Assembly (NCBI GenBank): GCA_014380425.1
Contig: JACMJX010000347.1
Span: forward strand, 1-35,358
DNA: 35,358 bases
Source: Chitinophagaceae bacterium
Lineage (GTDB): Bacteria > Bacteroidota > Bacteroidia > Chitinophagales > Chitinophagaceae
Direction of reading: 5' to 3'
Both the position numbers and the translations under genes were made by a program. Position 1 is the first letter of the stretch. Each line of letters opens with the position of its first letter. Below the pieces are notes generated by a model, which made no database searches, was not told the DNA's origin, and worked only from the letters and a program-made list of their open reading frames with translations. This document shows, in pieces, positions 9,496 through 17,541 of this stretch.

Positions 9496-11163
9496 TTACC
9501 TGCTATTAGCATCGTTCATTCGGATCCTTCTCCCCTTGTAAGTTTTGCCATCTACAGCAGAGATCATTTTGCTGGCGGACGATGCATCCACTTCTACCCA
9601 ACTATTCATCTCTTTCATGTCTATTCTGCCCAACACTTCTTTTTTCAGGTCGCTCATATCGAGAATAAACTGAAGGAAGCTGGCTTTATAAAAGCCGTCT
9701 TTCGTTCCAAGGTTTACGAACAGCTTGGTAAAGTTGCCATTTCCATTAAAGCTTCTGCCCTGGGTGTCTCTCACTTCACGAACCCTGCCATCTCTGGAAG
9801 TACTATCTCTATATTCCACCCGAGTTCTTCTGTCGTCACGCACGTTCAAGTCTTCTGCATTCTCGTAGTACTTAAGGAAGCGGTCGAATTCCATGGCGGC
9901 AACGCGCTTCAATACTTCTTCCTTGCTCATTTCGGCGAACTTTTCTTCCAGCATCGGCACATATGTTTCATAGTCGCCGTGGCTGATATCGGTTTGTATC
10001 AGTTTGTCCATAAAGTGAAAGAACTGCTTACGGCATACATCCTTGCCGGTCGGGATCTCCAGCTTATGAAACTGTATCTGGTTGATCTTTTCCAGTGCGC
10101 GCAGCTTAAATGTTTCACGGCTATGGATAATCGAGATACAAATGCCCGTTTTACCGGCACGCCCTGTTCTTCCACTCCGGTGTGTGTATACTTCCACATC
10201 ATCTGGCAGTTCAAAATTGATAACATGAGAAATGCCTTGTACATCGATCCCTCTTGCGGCAACGTCTGTTGCTATGAGCAGTTGCAGACTTTTATCCCTG
10301 AACTGCGACATTACCTTATCACGCTGGCCTTGGTTAAGGTCACCATGCAATGCGTCTATATCGTACCCTTCTCTGGTCAGTTTTTCAGATATATCCTGAG
10401 CGTCTGCTTTCGTGCGCGTAAAAATAATACCATACATTCCCGGGTTAAAGTCAATAATACGTTTCAGTGTTTCATAGCGATGCTGCGCACTACTGATGTA
10501 ATACTGGTGATCGATGCTTTTATTAGCGGTATTTACTTTACCTACCGTTACTTCCATCGGTTCTTTCATATACTTTTTGCTCACCCGGCGGATCTCTGGA
10601 GGCATTGTGGCGCTAAATAGCCAGGTGGCATCTCGTTCCGGTGTATTCTTCAGAATGAACTCTATATCATCCTGAAAGCCCATATTCAGCATTTCATCGG
10701 CTTCGTCGAGCACTACGTATTTTATCTTTTCAAGGTTGATGGCCTTTCGTTCTATAAGATCGATTAGCCTTCCTGGTGTTGCTACTACTATGTGCACGCC
10801 TCTTTTAAGGTCGCGGATTTGCATGGTAATAGACGTACCGCCGTAAACGGCTAGTACATGAATACCCGGCATGAACTTCTTGAACAATTCCACTTCATTC
10901 ACGATCTGCATACACAGTTCACGCGTTGGGCACACTACAAGCGCCTGCGGGTAGCGCTCCTTCGAATCGATCAACTGCAACAGCGGTATGCCAAATGCCG
11001 CTGTTTTTCCTGTGCCCGTCTGGGCCAGTCCAATAAAATCCTTGGTGCCGCTTAACAGCACGGGGATTGATTTTTCCTGTATTTGAGTTGGGTTCACAAA
11101 CCCCAACTCGTCGGTTGCCTGCACTAATCGCGGATCAATGCCCAACCCTTCAAATGTCATCAT
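9496..11163 (-). CDS. DEAD/DEAH-box RNA helicase with DbpA-like C-terminal RNA-binding domain
   Basis: AQTGTGKTAAFGIP, VLDEADEMLNMGF, SATMP, HRSGRTGRAG; C-terminal FVNLGTKDGFYKASFLQFI...GRRIRMNDA. Probable start MMTFEGLG. Confidence 0.95.
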   Translation of the reverse strand: MMTFEGLGIDPRLVQATDELGFVNPTQIQEKSIPVLLSGTKDFIGLAQTGTGKTAAFGIPLLQLIDSKERYPQALVVCPTRELCMQIVNEVELFKKFMPGIHVLAVYGGTSITMQIRDLKRGVHIVVATPGRLIDLIERKAINLEKIKYVVLDEADEMLNMGFQDDIEFILKNTPERDATWLFSATMPPEIRRVSKKYMKEPMEVTVGKVNTANKSIDHQYYISSAQHRYETLKRIIDFNPGMYGIIFTRTKADAQDISEKLTREGYDIDALHGDLNQGQRDKVMSQFRDKSLQLLIATDVAARGIDVQGISHVINFELPDDVEVYTHRSGRTGRAGKTGICISIIHSRETFKLRALEKINQIQFHKLEIPTGKDVCRKQFFHFMDKLIQTDISHGDYETYVPMLEEKFAEMSKEEVLKRVAAMEFDRFLKYYENAEDLNVRDDRRTRVEYRDSTSRDGRVREVRDTQGRSFNGNGNFTKLFVNLGTKDGFYKASFLQFILDMSDLKKEVLGRIDMKEMNSWVEVDASSASKMISAVDGKTYKGRRIRMNDANSR

Positions 11164-11239
11164 AAATAGTAAAAATTTGCGCAAAGGTACTATAATAATG
11201 TCATCCCGTCAGTTTTGGGTCAAAACATGTCAACGGATG

Positions 11240-12079
11240 CTATTTTATAATCCTTTTAATTTTATTGGCATTCTCTATCAGTTCCTTTAAATACTCGTAA
11301 TTCTCCTTCTCCAGGCAGCTTTTGAATTTACGCAGTTGAGAGATATGCTCATTCAGCACATCGAGAATATTTTCCTTGTTCTGCATAAAAATCGGCACCC
11401 ACATGGCAGGATTGCTTTTGGCCAGTCTTACAGTGCTCTCAAAGCCACCACTTGCGAGTTCGAAGATGGCTTGGTCTTCCCGTTCTTTTTCCAACACGGT
11501 GTTTGCCAGCGCAAAAGAAGTAATGTGAGAGATATGGCTCACATAAGCTGCATGAAGATCATGCGCCATTGCATCCATGTATAGAAGATGCATGCCTATT
11601 GCCCGGTACATGTTCTCTACCATTTCTATCGCTCCAGGATGGCTTTCTTCTTTATTGCAGATCACCACGGCTTTATTTGCAAAAGCACCTCGCACCGCCG
11701 CTTCTGGACCGCTGTACTCAGTTCCCCACATTGGGTGAGTGGCAACGAAACGTTTATGCATCGGGTGGCTTCGTACCAGCTCGCAAACGGCTTGCTTGGT
11801 AGAGCCCACGTCCATCAGCACCTGGTGCTGTATCCTGTTCAGCAAAGGCAGGATAATTTCGCCAACAGCATTCACCGGGATAGCTATAATAACAAGATCT
11901 GCCTGGTCTAAGGCAGGCTCCCAGTCCATCACCTCATCTACCAGGCCCAGGCTCAATGCTTTCTGCAGGTGCTCCTTGTTAGCGTCTACACCAATAATAC
12001 GGGAAGCAAAACCCTTTTCCCGCATAGCCAGTGCCATAGATCCGCCAATCAAACCGATACCTATTATCGTGACTGTCAT
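11240..12079 (-). CDS. tyrA: Prephenate dehydrogenase
   Basis: ITIIGIGLIGGSMALAMREKG Rossmann motif, DVGSTKQAV, HPMWGTEYSGPEAA; ATGA overlap with the upstream aminotransferase stop. Confidence 0.92.
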   Translation of the reverse strand: MTVTIIGIGLIGGSMALAMREKGFASRIIGVDANKEHLQKALSLGLVDEVMDWEPALDQADLVIIAIPVNAVGEIILPLLNRIQHQVLMDVGSTKQAVCELVRSHPMHKRFVATHPMWGTEYSGPEAAVRGAFANKAVVICNKEESHPGAIEMVENMYRAIGMHLLYMDAMAHDLHAAYVSHISHITSFALANTVLEKEREDQAIFELASGGFESTVRLAKSNPAMWVPIFMQNKENILDVLNEHISQLRKFKSCLEKENYEYLKELIENANKIKRIIK

Positions 12080-13248
12080 ATTGCTGTTATTAAAGCGAGC
12101 GCCTTTTCAAGAACTTCTTTTTTCTGACAGAGACTCACTCTCACATACCCGTTACCGTTACTGCCAAAAATACCGCCTGGAGTTATGAATACATTTTTAT
12201 CATAAAGAACCTGATCGCTTAGGGTAAAACCATCATTATAGCGGTCTGGAATGGAAGCCCATACAAACAAACCTGCCTGAGTGTTATTGAAGCTGCAGCC
12301 GAGCGCCTCCAGTATCCTGTACACTACTTGCCTGCGTTCATGATACGTTACGTTCAGCTCATCATACCATTCCCTGCTAAGGGATAGCGCTTTAGCGGCA
12401 GCCAACTGCACGGGCAGAAACATGCCACTGTCCATATTACTCTTAAAACGAAGTACTTCGTCTATGCGTTCCTTGGCTGCAGCCATAATACCCACACGCC
12501 AGCCTGCCATGTTCACCGACTTACTAAGTGAATTCAGTTCTATTGCAATATCTTTCGCACCATCTACGGAAAGAAGACTTGCAGGTTTGTCATTTAGTAT
12601 AAAACTATATGGATTGTCGTGACATATAAGGATACTATGTCTCTTGCCAAACGCTACAATTCTTTCAAACAGCTGCTTTGAGGGTAGCTTGCCGGTAGGC
12701 ATGTGTGGATAATTGATCCACATTATCTTTACCCTACTTAGGTCCATCTTTTCCAATGCATCGAAATCAGGCTCCCAGTTGCCGTCTTCCTTCAACTCAT
12801 AATCTATACAACTGCCTCCGGCAAGCTGCACTGCACTTCGATACGTGGGATAACCCGGATTCGGTATCAGGGCCCGATCGCCCTCGTCTAGGTAAGTCAT
12901 GCACACATGCATGATTCCTTCCTTGGAACCGATCAGTGGAAGGATCTCCGTATCGGGATTCAGCTGCACACCATACCAGGATTCATAAAAGCTGGCAATA
13001 GCATTGCGCAATACCGGCGAGCCTTTATAGCTTTGGTATGCATGTACATTCGGCTTTATACTTTCTTCATTCAAAACCTTAATTACATCCGGATGCGGCG
13101 GCAGATCCGGACTTCCGATTCCCAGATTGATGATCTGTTTTCCGGCTTTATTCAAAGCGTCTATCTCACGAAGCTTCTGTGAGAAATAATATTCCCCGAT
13201 CCCTTCCAGGCGTTTAGATGTAGCTATCATTAATATTTCTTTAGTCAT
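12076..13248 (-). CDS. Class I/II PLP-dependent aminotransferase
   Basis: INLGIGSPDLPPHPDV, NPGYPTYRSAV, LNSLSKSVNMAGWRVG (PLP lysine). Exact start uncertain (13230-13254); the 13290 start would overlap pheA. Confidence 0.9.
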   Translation of the reverse strand: MTKEILMIATSKRLEGIGEYYFSQKLREIDALNKAGKQIINLGIGSPDLPPHPDVIKVLNEESIKPNVHAYQSYKGSPVLRNAIASFYESWYGVQLNPDTEILPLIGSKEGIMHVCMTYLDEGDRALIPNPGYPTYRSAVQLAGGSCIDYELKEDGNWEPDFDALEKMDLSRVKIMWINYPHMPTGKLPSKQLFERIVAFGKRHSILICHDNPYSFILNDKPASLLSVDGAKDIAIELNSLSKSVNMAGWRVGIMAAAKERIDEVLRFKSNMDSGMFLPVQLAAAKALSLSREWYDELNVTYHERRQVVYRILEALGCSFNNTQAGLFVWASIPDRYNDGFTLSDQVLYDKNVFITPGGIFGSNGNGYVRVSLCQKKEVLEKALALITAI

Positions 13249-13258
13249 AAACATAGGA

Positions 13259-14089
13259 TCACACTGTTTCCCCTTTTTTATAAATACCATACACCCTCAC
13301 TTCTTCTGTCATACTTTTTATAGCCTCCATTACCGTATTAAACTGGTCTAGCGAATCGAATTCCATATCCGCGTGAAATGAATACTTCCAGTCGCTACCT
13401 GGTATCGGGAAGCTTTGCAACTTGCTTAGGTTGATTCCCCCATCGGCAATTTTCGTTAATACCTTGGCAAGACTACCCCTTGAATGATCGGTATTGAAGT
13501 TAACAGAAGCTTTGTTGGCGTCATGGAGCTTATCCGACTGTTCCTCAGGTTGCAGTATAAGAAAACGCGTATAATTATTCCGCATCGTGTGAATATTGGG
13601 AGCGATTATCTCGAGGTTAAAGAGATCTGCAGCCAGCTTACTGGCAATAGCAGCTATATGGCTGCTTTTTTGCTCTTGAATACGCTTTGCGCTTAACGCG
13701 GTATCTTCTGTTTCTACCAGTTTCCAGTTGTACTTGTCAAGGTATTCCGTGCATTGCAACAGCGCCATGTAATGCGAATGCACTTCACGTATATCTTCCA
13801 GTTTCACTCCCGGGTTCACGAGCAGGTTCTGTTTGATCTGCAGGTAAACTTCGCCAGTTATAACCAGGCTACTTTTCTGAAGCAATGTATAATTAGGTAG
13901 TATGCTCCCGGCGATGGAATTTTCTATTGCCATTACTCCACCGTCACTTTCTTTTCTGTTGGCGGCTATCTTTATTACGTCTTTGAATGTAGCACAGGGC
14001 AGTACTTCCACATGCTTTCCGAAAAACTGCCTTGCAGCAACCTGGTGAAAACTTCCTTCATAACCTTGTATGGATACTTTCTTATTCAT
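13259..14089 (-). CDS. pheA: Prephenate dehydratase
   Basis: VSIQGYEGSFHQVAARQFFG, GVMAIENSIAGSILPNYTLL, NNYTRFLIL and ACT-domain LAKVLTKIADGGINLSKLQSFPIPGSDWKYSFHADME. Confidence 0.94.
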   Translation of the reverse strand: MNKKVSIQGYEGSFHQVAARQFFGKHVEVLPCATFKDVIKIAANRKESDGGVMAIENSIAGSILPNYTLLQKSSLVITGEVYLQIKQNLLVNPGVKLEDIREVHSHYMALLQCTEYLDKYNWKLVETEDTALSAKRIQEQKSSHIAAIASKLAADLFNLEIIAPNIHTMRNNYTRFLILQPEEQSDKLHDANKASVNFNTDHSRGSLAKVLTKIADGGINLSKLQSFPIPGSDWKYSFHADMEFDSLDQFNTVMEAIKSMTEEVRVYGIYKKGETV

Positions 14090-14095
14090 AGTCGT

Positions 14096-14131
14096 AAAAA
14101 AAAGTCCCCCGGGTCTGCCGGGGGACTTTTT
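14096..14131 (-). terminator. Intrinsic terminator of the pheA attenuator
   Basis: Minus strand AAAAAGTCCCCCGG-CAGAC-CCGGGGGACTTTTT(TTT): perfect 14-bp stem, 5-nt loop, run of T; ends 6 nt upstream of pheA ATG. Confidence 0.9.
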
Positions 14132-14158
14132 ATGTTGAGTTTTTAGTTCTTAGCTGTT

Positions 14159-14239
14159 TCAACAAAAGCTCCCCGTTCCACTGATAAAGTAGAAAAAGAA
14201 GTTAAAATAAAATCGTGTATTTGTTTTTGTTGAAGTCAT
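14159..14239 (-). CDS. Phe/Tyr-rich leader peptide of the pheA attenuator (26 aa)
   Basis: ATG ACT TCA ACA AAA ACA AAT ACA CGA TTT TAT TTT AAC TTC TTT TTC TAC TTT ATC AGT GGA ACG GGG AGC TTT TGT TGA = MTSTKTNTRFYFNFFFYFISGTGSFC*; residues 10-18 have six Phe and two Tyr. Immediately upstream of a terminator and pheA. Below the length cutoff of the ORF track. Confidence 0.85.
   Translation of the reverse strand: MTSTKTNTRFYFNFFFYFISGTGSFC
14164..14174 (-). promoter_or_regulatory. Candidate antiterminator segment
   Basis: Minus strand GGGGAGCTTTT can pair with AAAAGTCCCC in the terminator's 5' arm (10 bp, one bulged G). Confidence 0.65.
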
Positions 14240-14247
14240 TTATGATT

Positions 14248-14278
14248 CAAATGTAGAAAGTAATTAGAATAAAACAAA
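14248..14278 (-). promoter_or_regulatory. Bacteroidota-type promoter for the phe/aro operon
   Basis: Minus strand TTTG - 19 nt - TACATTTG matches the TTTG / TAnnTTTG consensus of the Bacteroidetes primary sigma factor; 8 nt upstream of the leader ATG. Confidence 0.65.
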
Positions 14279-14415
14279 TTTATTTTTGAATGATAGAACT
14301 ATATGGATGGCTAAGGCGGGCATCCCGCCTGGAATTTCGAGGGTATCGGTTATTTTCAGGAACAAACAAGCTGTTTCTTTTGTGCTTTGCCAGGCAGTGA
14401 GATCGGTTACGAGCC

Positions 14416-14979
14416 TTAATCGAGACGCCGGGCGAGCCGCTCGTCGATAAGCTGAAACAGGTGAAAGGGTTTGTAGATGCGCCAGTTCTCGATGTCCATG
14501 AGTTCTATGTAATAGTTAAGCCTCGCTTTCCTGAAATCGTGCTGGGCTTGAAAAGGCATATTAAGACATACAATCCAGCCGTTTTCATCGGTAACTTCAT
14601 CAAACCATTCCTGGTAATACTCCTTGTCGCTATTATGAAAGTTCAGAACGTTTTCTGCTATTAAAACAAATTTTGTAATACCCTCTTTAAAGAAGCCATC
14701 CGTTACATCTCGTCTCATGGTCATAATATCATTCTCGATCGCATCGTTCCATTCCCCTATCAGCTCGATGATAACGTATCGTTCTTCATAGTCTGCCATC
14801 AGCACTTTCATATATAGAGTGCGGGAACCAAAATCGTCCCACTGCGGGTGAATGTAGTAGTTGTAGATAGTTTGGGTAAACTCGAACTCAGAATGTTGTG
14901 CACCGAAGAAAGGTGAACGCTCATCCTCCTCTGTTACATAAATGTGTCTCCAGTTATAAAAAGGTTCTATCTCGTGCAT
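14416..14979 (-). CDS. Uncharacterised protein (187 aa)
   Basis: Intact ORF with no confidently recognised domain; rich in Trp/Tyr/Glu. Confidence 0.75.
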   Translation of the reverse strand: MHEIEPFYNWRHIYVTEEDERSPFFGAQHSEFEFTQTIYNYYIHPQWDDFGSRTLYMKVLMADYEERYVIIELIGEWNDAIENDIMTMRRDVTDGFFKEGITKFVLIAENVLNFHNSDKEYYQEWFDEVTDENGWIVCLNMPFQAQHDFRKARLNYYIELMDIENWRIYKPFHLFQLIDERLARRLD

Positions 14980-14993
14980 ACGGCGGAAGCTGT

Positions 14994-15830
14994 TTATTGA
15001 TGATACTTAATGAGCCCCTCCATAGGATTCTTCAATATTGTGCCAAGCTCCAATTCATAACTATGACAAAGCTCCTTTACCACGTCCCGGAATCCAAAAG
15101 CTATGCTTCCGGTAAAATTAATGGGAAGACTCCAGCTTTCTGCGTATTTGCAGATGTGATGGAAAAAGAAATCATTCAATCCGTCTTCGATGATATTCTC
15201 TATCATATAATGGCCCCGGTTTTCTACTAAAAAAGTAGCAAAGGATGCCAGGTATCGATTCGGTAGCGCGTTTTTATAAACGTTGTCGAGAATATCCGTT
15301 AGGTTGGTATTAAACGATTCATTAAATCTAAATTTTAGATCTTCATCAAATGTATTGTACAGATAGTATTGCAGCACTTTTTTACCAAGGTAGGTACCGC
15401 TGCCTTCATCGCCCAGTACATAGCCCAGTCCAGGGCTGTTCTTCAGTATTTTCTTTCCGTTGAAATAACAGGAATTACTGCCCGTGCCGAGAATGCAGAT
15501 GATTCCCCTTGAGTTGCCGCTCAGCGCATGGCAGGCACCCAGCAGGTCGTGCTCCACATGCATTTTCGCGCCCTTGAATGTTGCCTTTAATGCTTTTTTA
15601 ATGATCAGGCGATTTTCGGTTGTACCGCAGCCGGTTCCATAGTAAAAGATTTCATCTATTTCGTAGTTCTTGATTTTGGGAAGCAAGTTAGCTTTTATCA
15701 GATCTATTATGGCAGCAGTATTGAGGAAATACGGGCTAATGCCCTGCGTGAAGATTGTTTTTTTCTTTCCGTTGTCCAAGATGCACCACTCACATTTAGT
15801 ACTGCCGCTGTCGGCAATCAATTTAGGCAT
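14994..15830 (-). CDS. BadF/BadG-type ATPase (N-acetylglucosamine kinase-like)
   Basis: LIADSGSTKCEWCILD phosphate-1 motif, GIICILGTGSNSCYF, GLGYVLGDEGSGTYLGKKVL, NFTGSIAFGF. Confidence 0.87.
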   Translation of the reverse strand: MPKLIADSGSTKCEWCILDNGKKKTIFTQGISPYFLNTAAIIDLIKANLLPKIKNYEIDEIFYYGTGCGTTENRLIIKKALKATFKGAKMHVEHDLLGACHALSGNSRGIICILGTGSNSCYFNGKKILKNSPGLGYVLGDEGSGTYLGKKVLQYYLYNTFDEDLKFRFNESFNTNLTDILDNVYKNALPNRYLASFATFLVENRGHYMIENIIEDGLNDFFFHHICKYAESWSLPINFTGSIAFGFRDVVKELCHSYELELGTILKNPMEGLIKYHQ

Positions 15831-15928
15831 ATTTCGAGATTAGGTATTATAAATTATAATATAACGAAATTAGGAAAACCGGGTCACTCGTTATCTATAA
15901 TATTTAGCTTAATTTGCAGCATATAACT

Positions 15929-17515
15929 ATGCAACAGGAAAACAAGAAATTCCAGCCATGGCTTCCCCTGCTGTTTGCGCTGGTGCTGGTCGCGGGAATC
16001 TTTATTGGATATAAGCTGAGAGAGAACACAGGTGCCAGCTTTTTCAAGGCGGGCCGAAGAGCGCCTCTGCAAGAGGTGATCGACCTTGTCCGCATGAAAT
16101 ATGTCGACTCTGTAAATACCGATACACTCGCCGATATAGCTATTCAGGATATTCTTTTAAAGCTCGACCCGCATTCCATTTATATTCCACCGGTTGAACT
16201 ACCGGAAATGAACGAAGACCTGCAAGGCAATTTCCAGGGTATAGGCGTGGAGTTTCATATTTATAAAGACACGGTGAACGTAATAAACGTACTTGAAAAA
16301 GGACCCAGTGAGAAGGCAGGTTTGCAAGTAGGCGATCAGTTTATAAAGGTGGGAGATTCACTGGTAGCAGGTAATAAGATAACGGGGCCTCGTATCAAAA
16401 ACATGCTGCGAGGGCCGGGTAGTAGTATGGTAGAAGTAACATTACTTCGCGCGGGCAGGCAACAGAATTTCAGCATCCGTCGCGGGGTGATCCCTCTCCC
16501 CTCCCTAGACGCTTCCTACATGGTGGACGGGGTAACAGGCTTTATACGTCTCAATAAATTTTCGGAAAATACCTACGAAGAATTCATGCAGGCACTCGAA
16601 GACCTGCAGCGCAAAGGTATGAAGCAGTTGATCCTCGATCTTCGAGGAAATGGTGGTGGTATTCTTTCGGAAGCCGTAGATATTGCCGACGAATTTCTGG
16701 ATGAAGATAAACTCATTCTTTCTACTAAAGGCTCTCATGTGCCCATAATAGAATATAGAAGCAAAAGACCTGGCCTGTTTGAAAAAGGGCAACTAGCCGT
16801 ACTGATAGACGAGAGTTCTGCTTCTGCAAGCGAAATACTTGTGGGTGCTATTCAGGATTGGGACCGTGGCACTGTAATAGGCCGCCGGAGTTTTGGTAAG
16901 GGCTTGGTGCAGGAGCAATATGAATTAAACGACGGAGCGGCATTGCGCCTCACAGTAGCACGTTACTATACCCCCAGCGGCAGGAGTATTCAGAAGCCTT
17001 ATACCGGCAACGACCATTACGGTGATGATCTTATGGAGCGTTACGAACACGGAGAGCTGGTGAATGCAGACAGCAATAAGGTGATAACAGGCAAAGCTTT
17101 TAAAACCAGCAAGGGCAGAACGGTGTATGGAAGTGGCGGCATTATGCCAGATGTATTCGTGCCTTTCGATACTACGGCTTTTTCCAGTACGCTGGCGAAA
17201 GTATTTACATCGAATACACTCAGCAACTTCGTTTACAGGTATTACATCGTTCATAAAAACGAGCTAAAAACGTATAGTTCTGCAAGCACTTTTGCCGCTA
17301 ATTTTAGGAACGAGGGAGGAGTATGGAATGAATTCCTATCTTTTGCAGCGGCCGACAGCCTGAATCTTGGCGGGCTTCAGGAAAAGGAAAAACTGGTGGC
17401 ACAGCGCCGTCTCGAAGCCCTTCTCGCACGCCTGCCGTGGAGAACGCAGGGATTTTATGAAGTAATCAACAGAACCGACCCTGCGGTGCAGAAAGCACTG
17501 GAAGTGCTAAAATAG
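15929..17515 (+). CDS. S41 family C-terminal processing peptidase with PDZ domain and N-terminal membrane anchor
   Basis: LVRMKYVDSVNTDTL, LDPHSIYIPP, PDZ region VLEKGPSEKAGLQVGDQFIKVG, DESSASASEILVGAIQDWDRGTVIGRRSFGKGLVQ. Confidence 0.94.
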   Translation: MQQENKKFQPWLPLLFALVLVAGIFIGYKLRENTGASFFKAGRRAPLQEVIDLVRMKYVDSVNTDTLADIAIQDILLKLDPHSIYIPPVELPEMNEDLQGNFQGIGVEFHIYKDTVNVINVLEKGPSEKAGLQVGDQFIKVGDSLVAGNKITGPRIKNMLRGPGSSMVEVTLLRAGRQQNFSIRRGVIPLPSLDASYMVDGVTGFIRLNKFSENTYEEFMQALEDLQRKGMKQLILDLRGNGGGILSEAVDIADEFLDEDKLILSTKGSHVPIIEYRSKRPGLFEKGQLAVLIDESSASASEILVGAIQDWDRGTVIGRRSFGKGLVQEQYELNDGAALRLTVARYYTPSGRSIQKPYTGNDHYGDDLMERYEHGELVNADSNKVITGKAFKTSKGRTVYGSGGIMPDVFVPFDTTAFSSTLAKVFTSNTLSNFVYRYYIVHKNELKTYSSASTFAANFRNEGGVWNEFLSFAAADSLNLGGLQEKEKLVAQRRLEALLARLPWRTQGFYEVINRTDPAVQKALEVLK

Positions 17516-17541
17516 TTATCCTGTTATATACCTGCTGATTC

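Noticed and set aside
8356-9509. Plus-strand ORFs antisense to DAHP synthase/chorismate mutase
   Set aside because: Overlapping shadow frames opposite a confident CDS.
9979-10620. 213-aa plus-strand ORF antisense to the DEAD-box helicase
   Set aside because: Lies wholly inside a confident helicase gene; no recognisable family; low-complexity shadow-frame composition.
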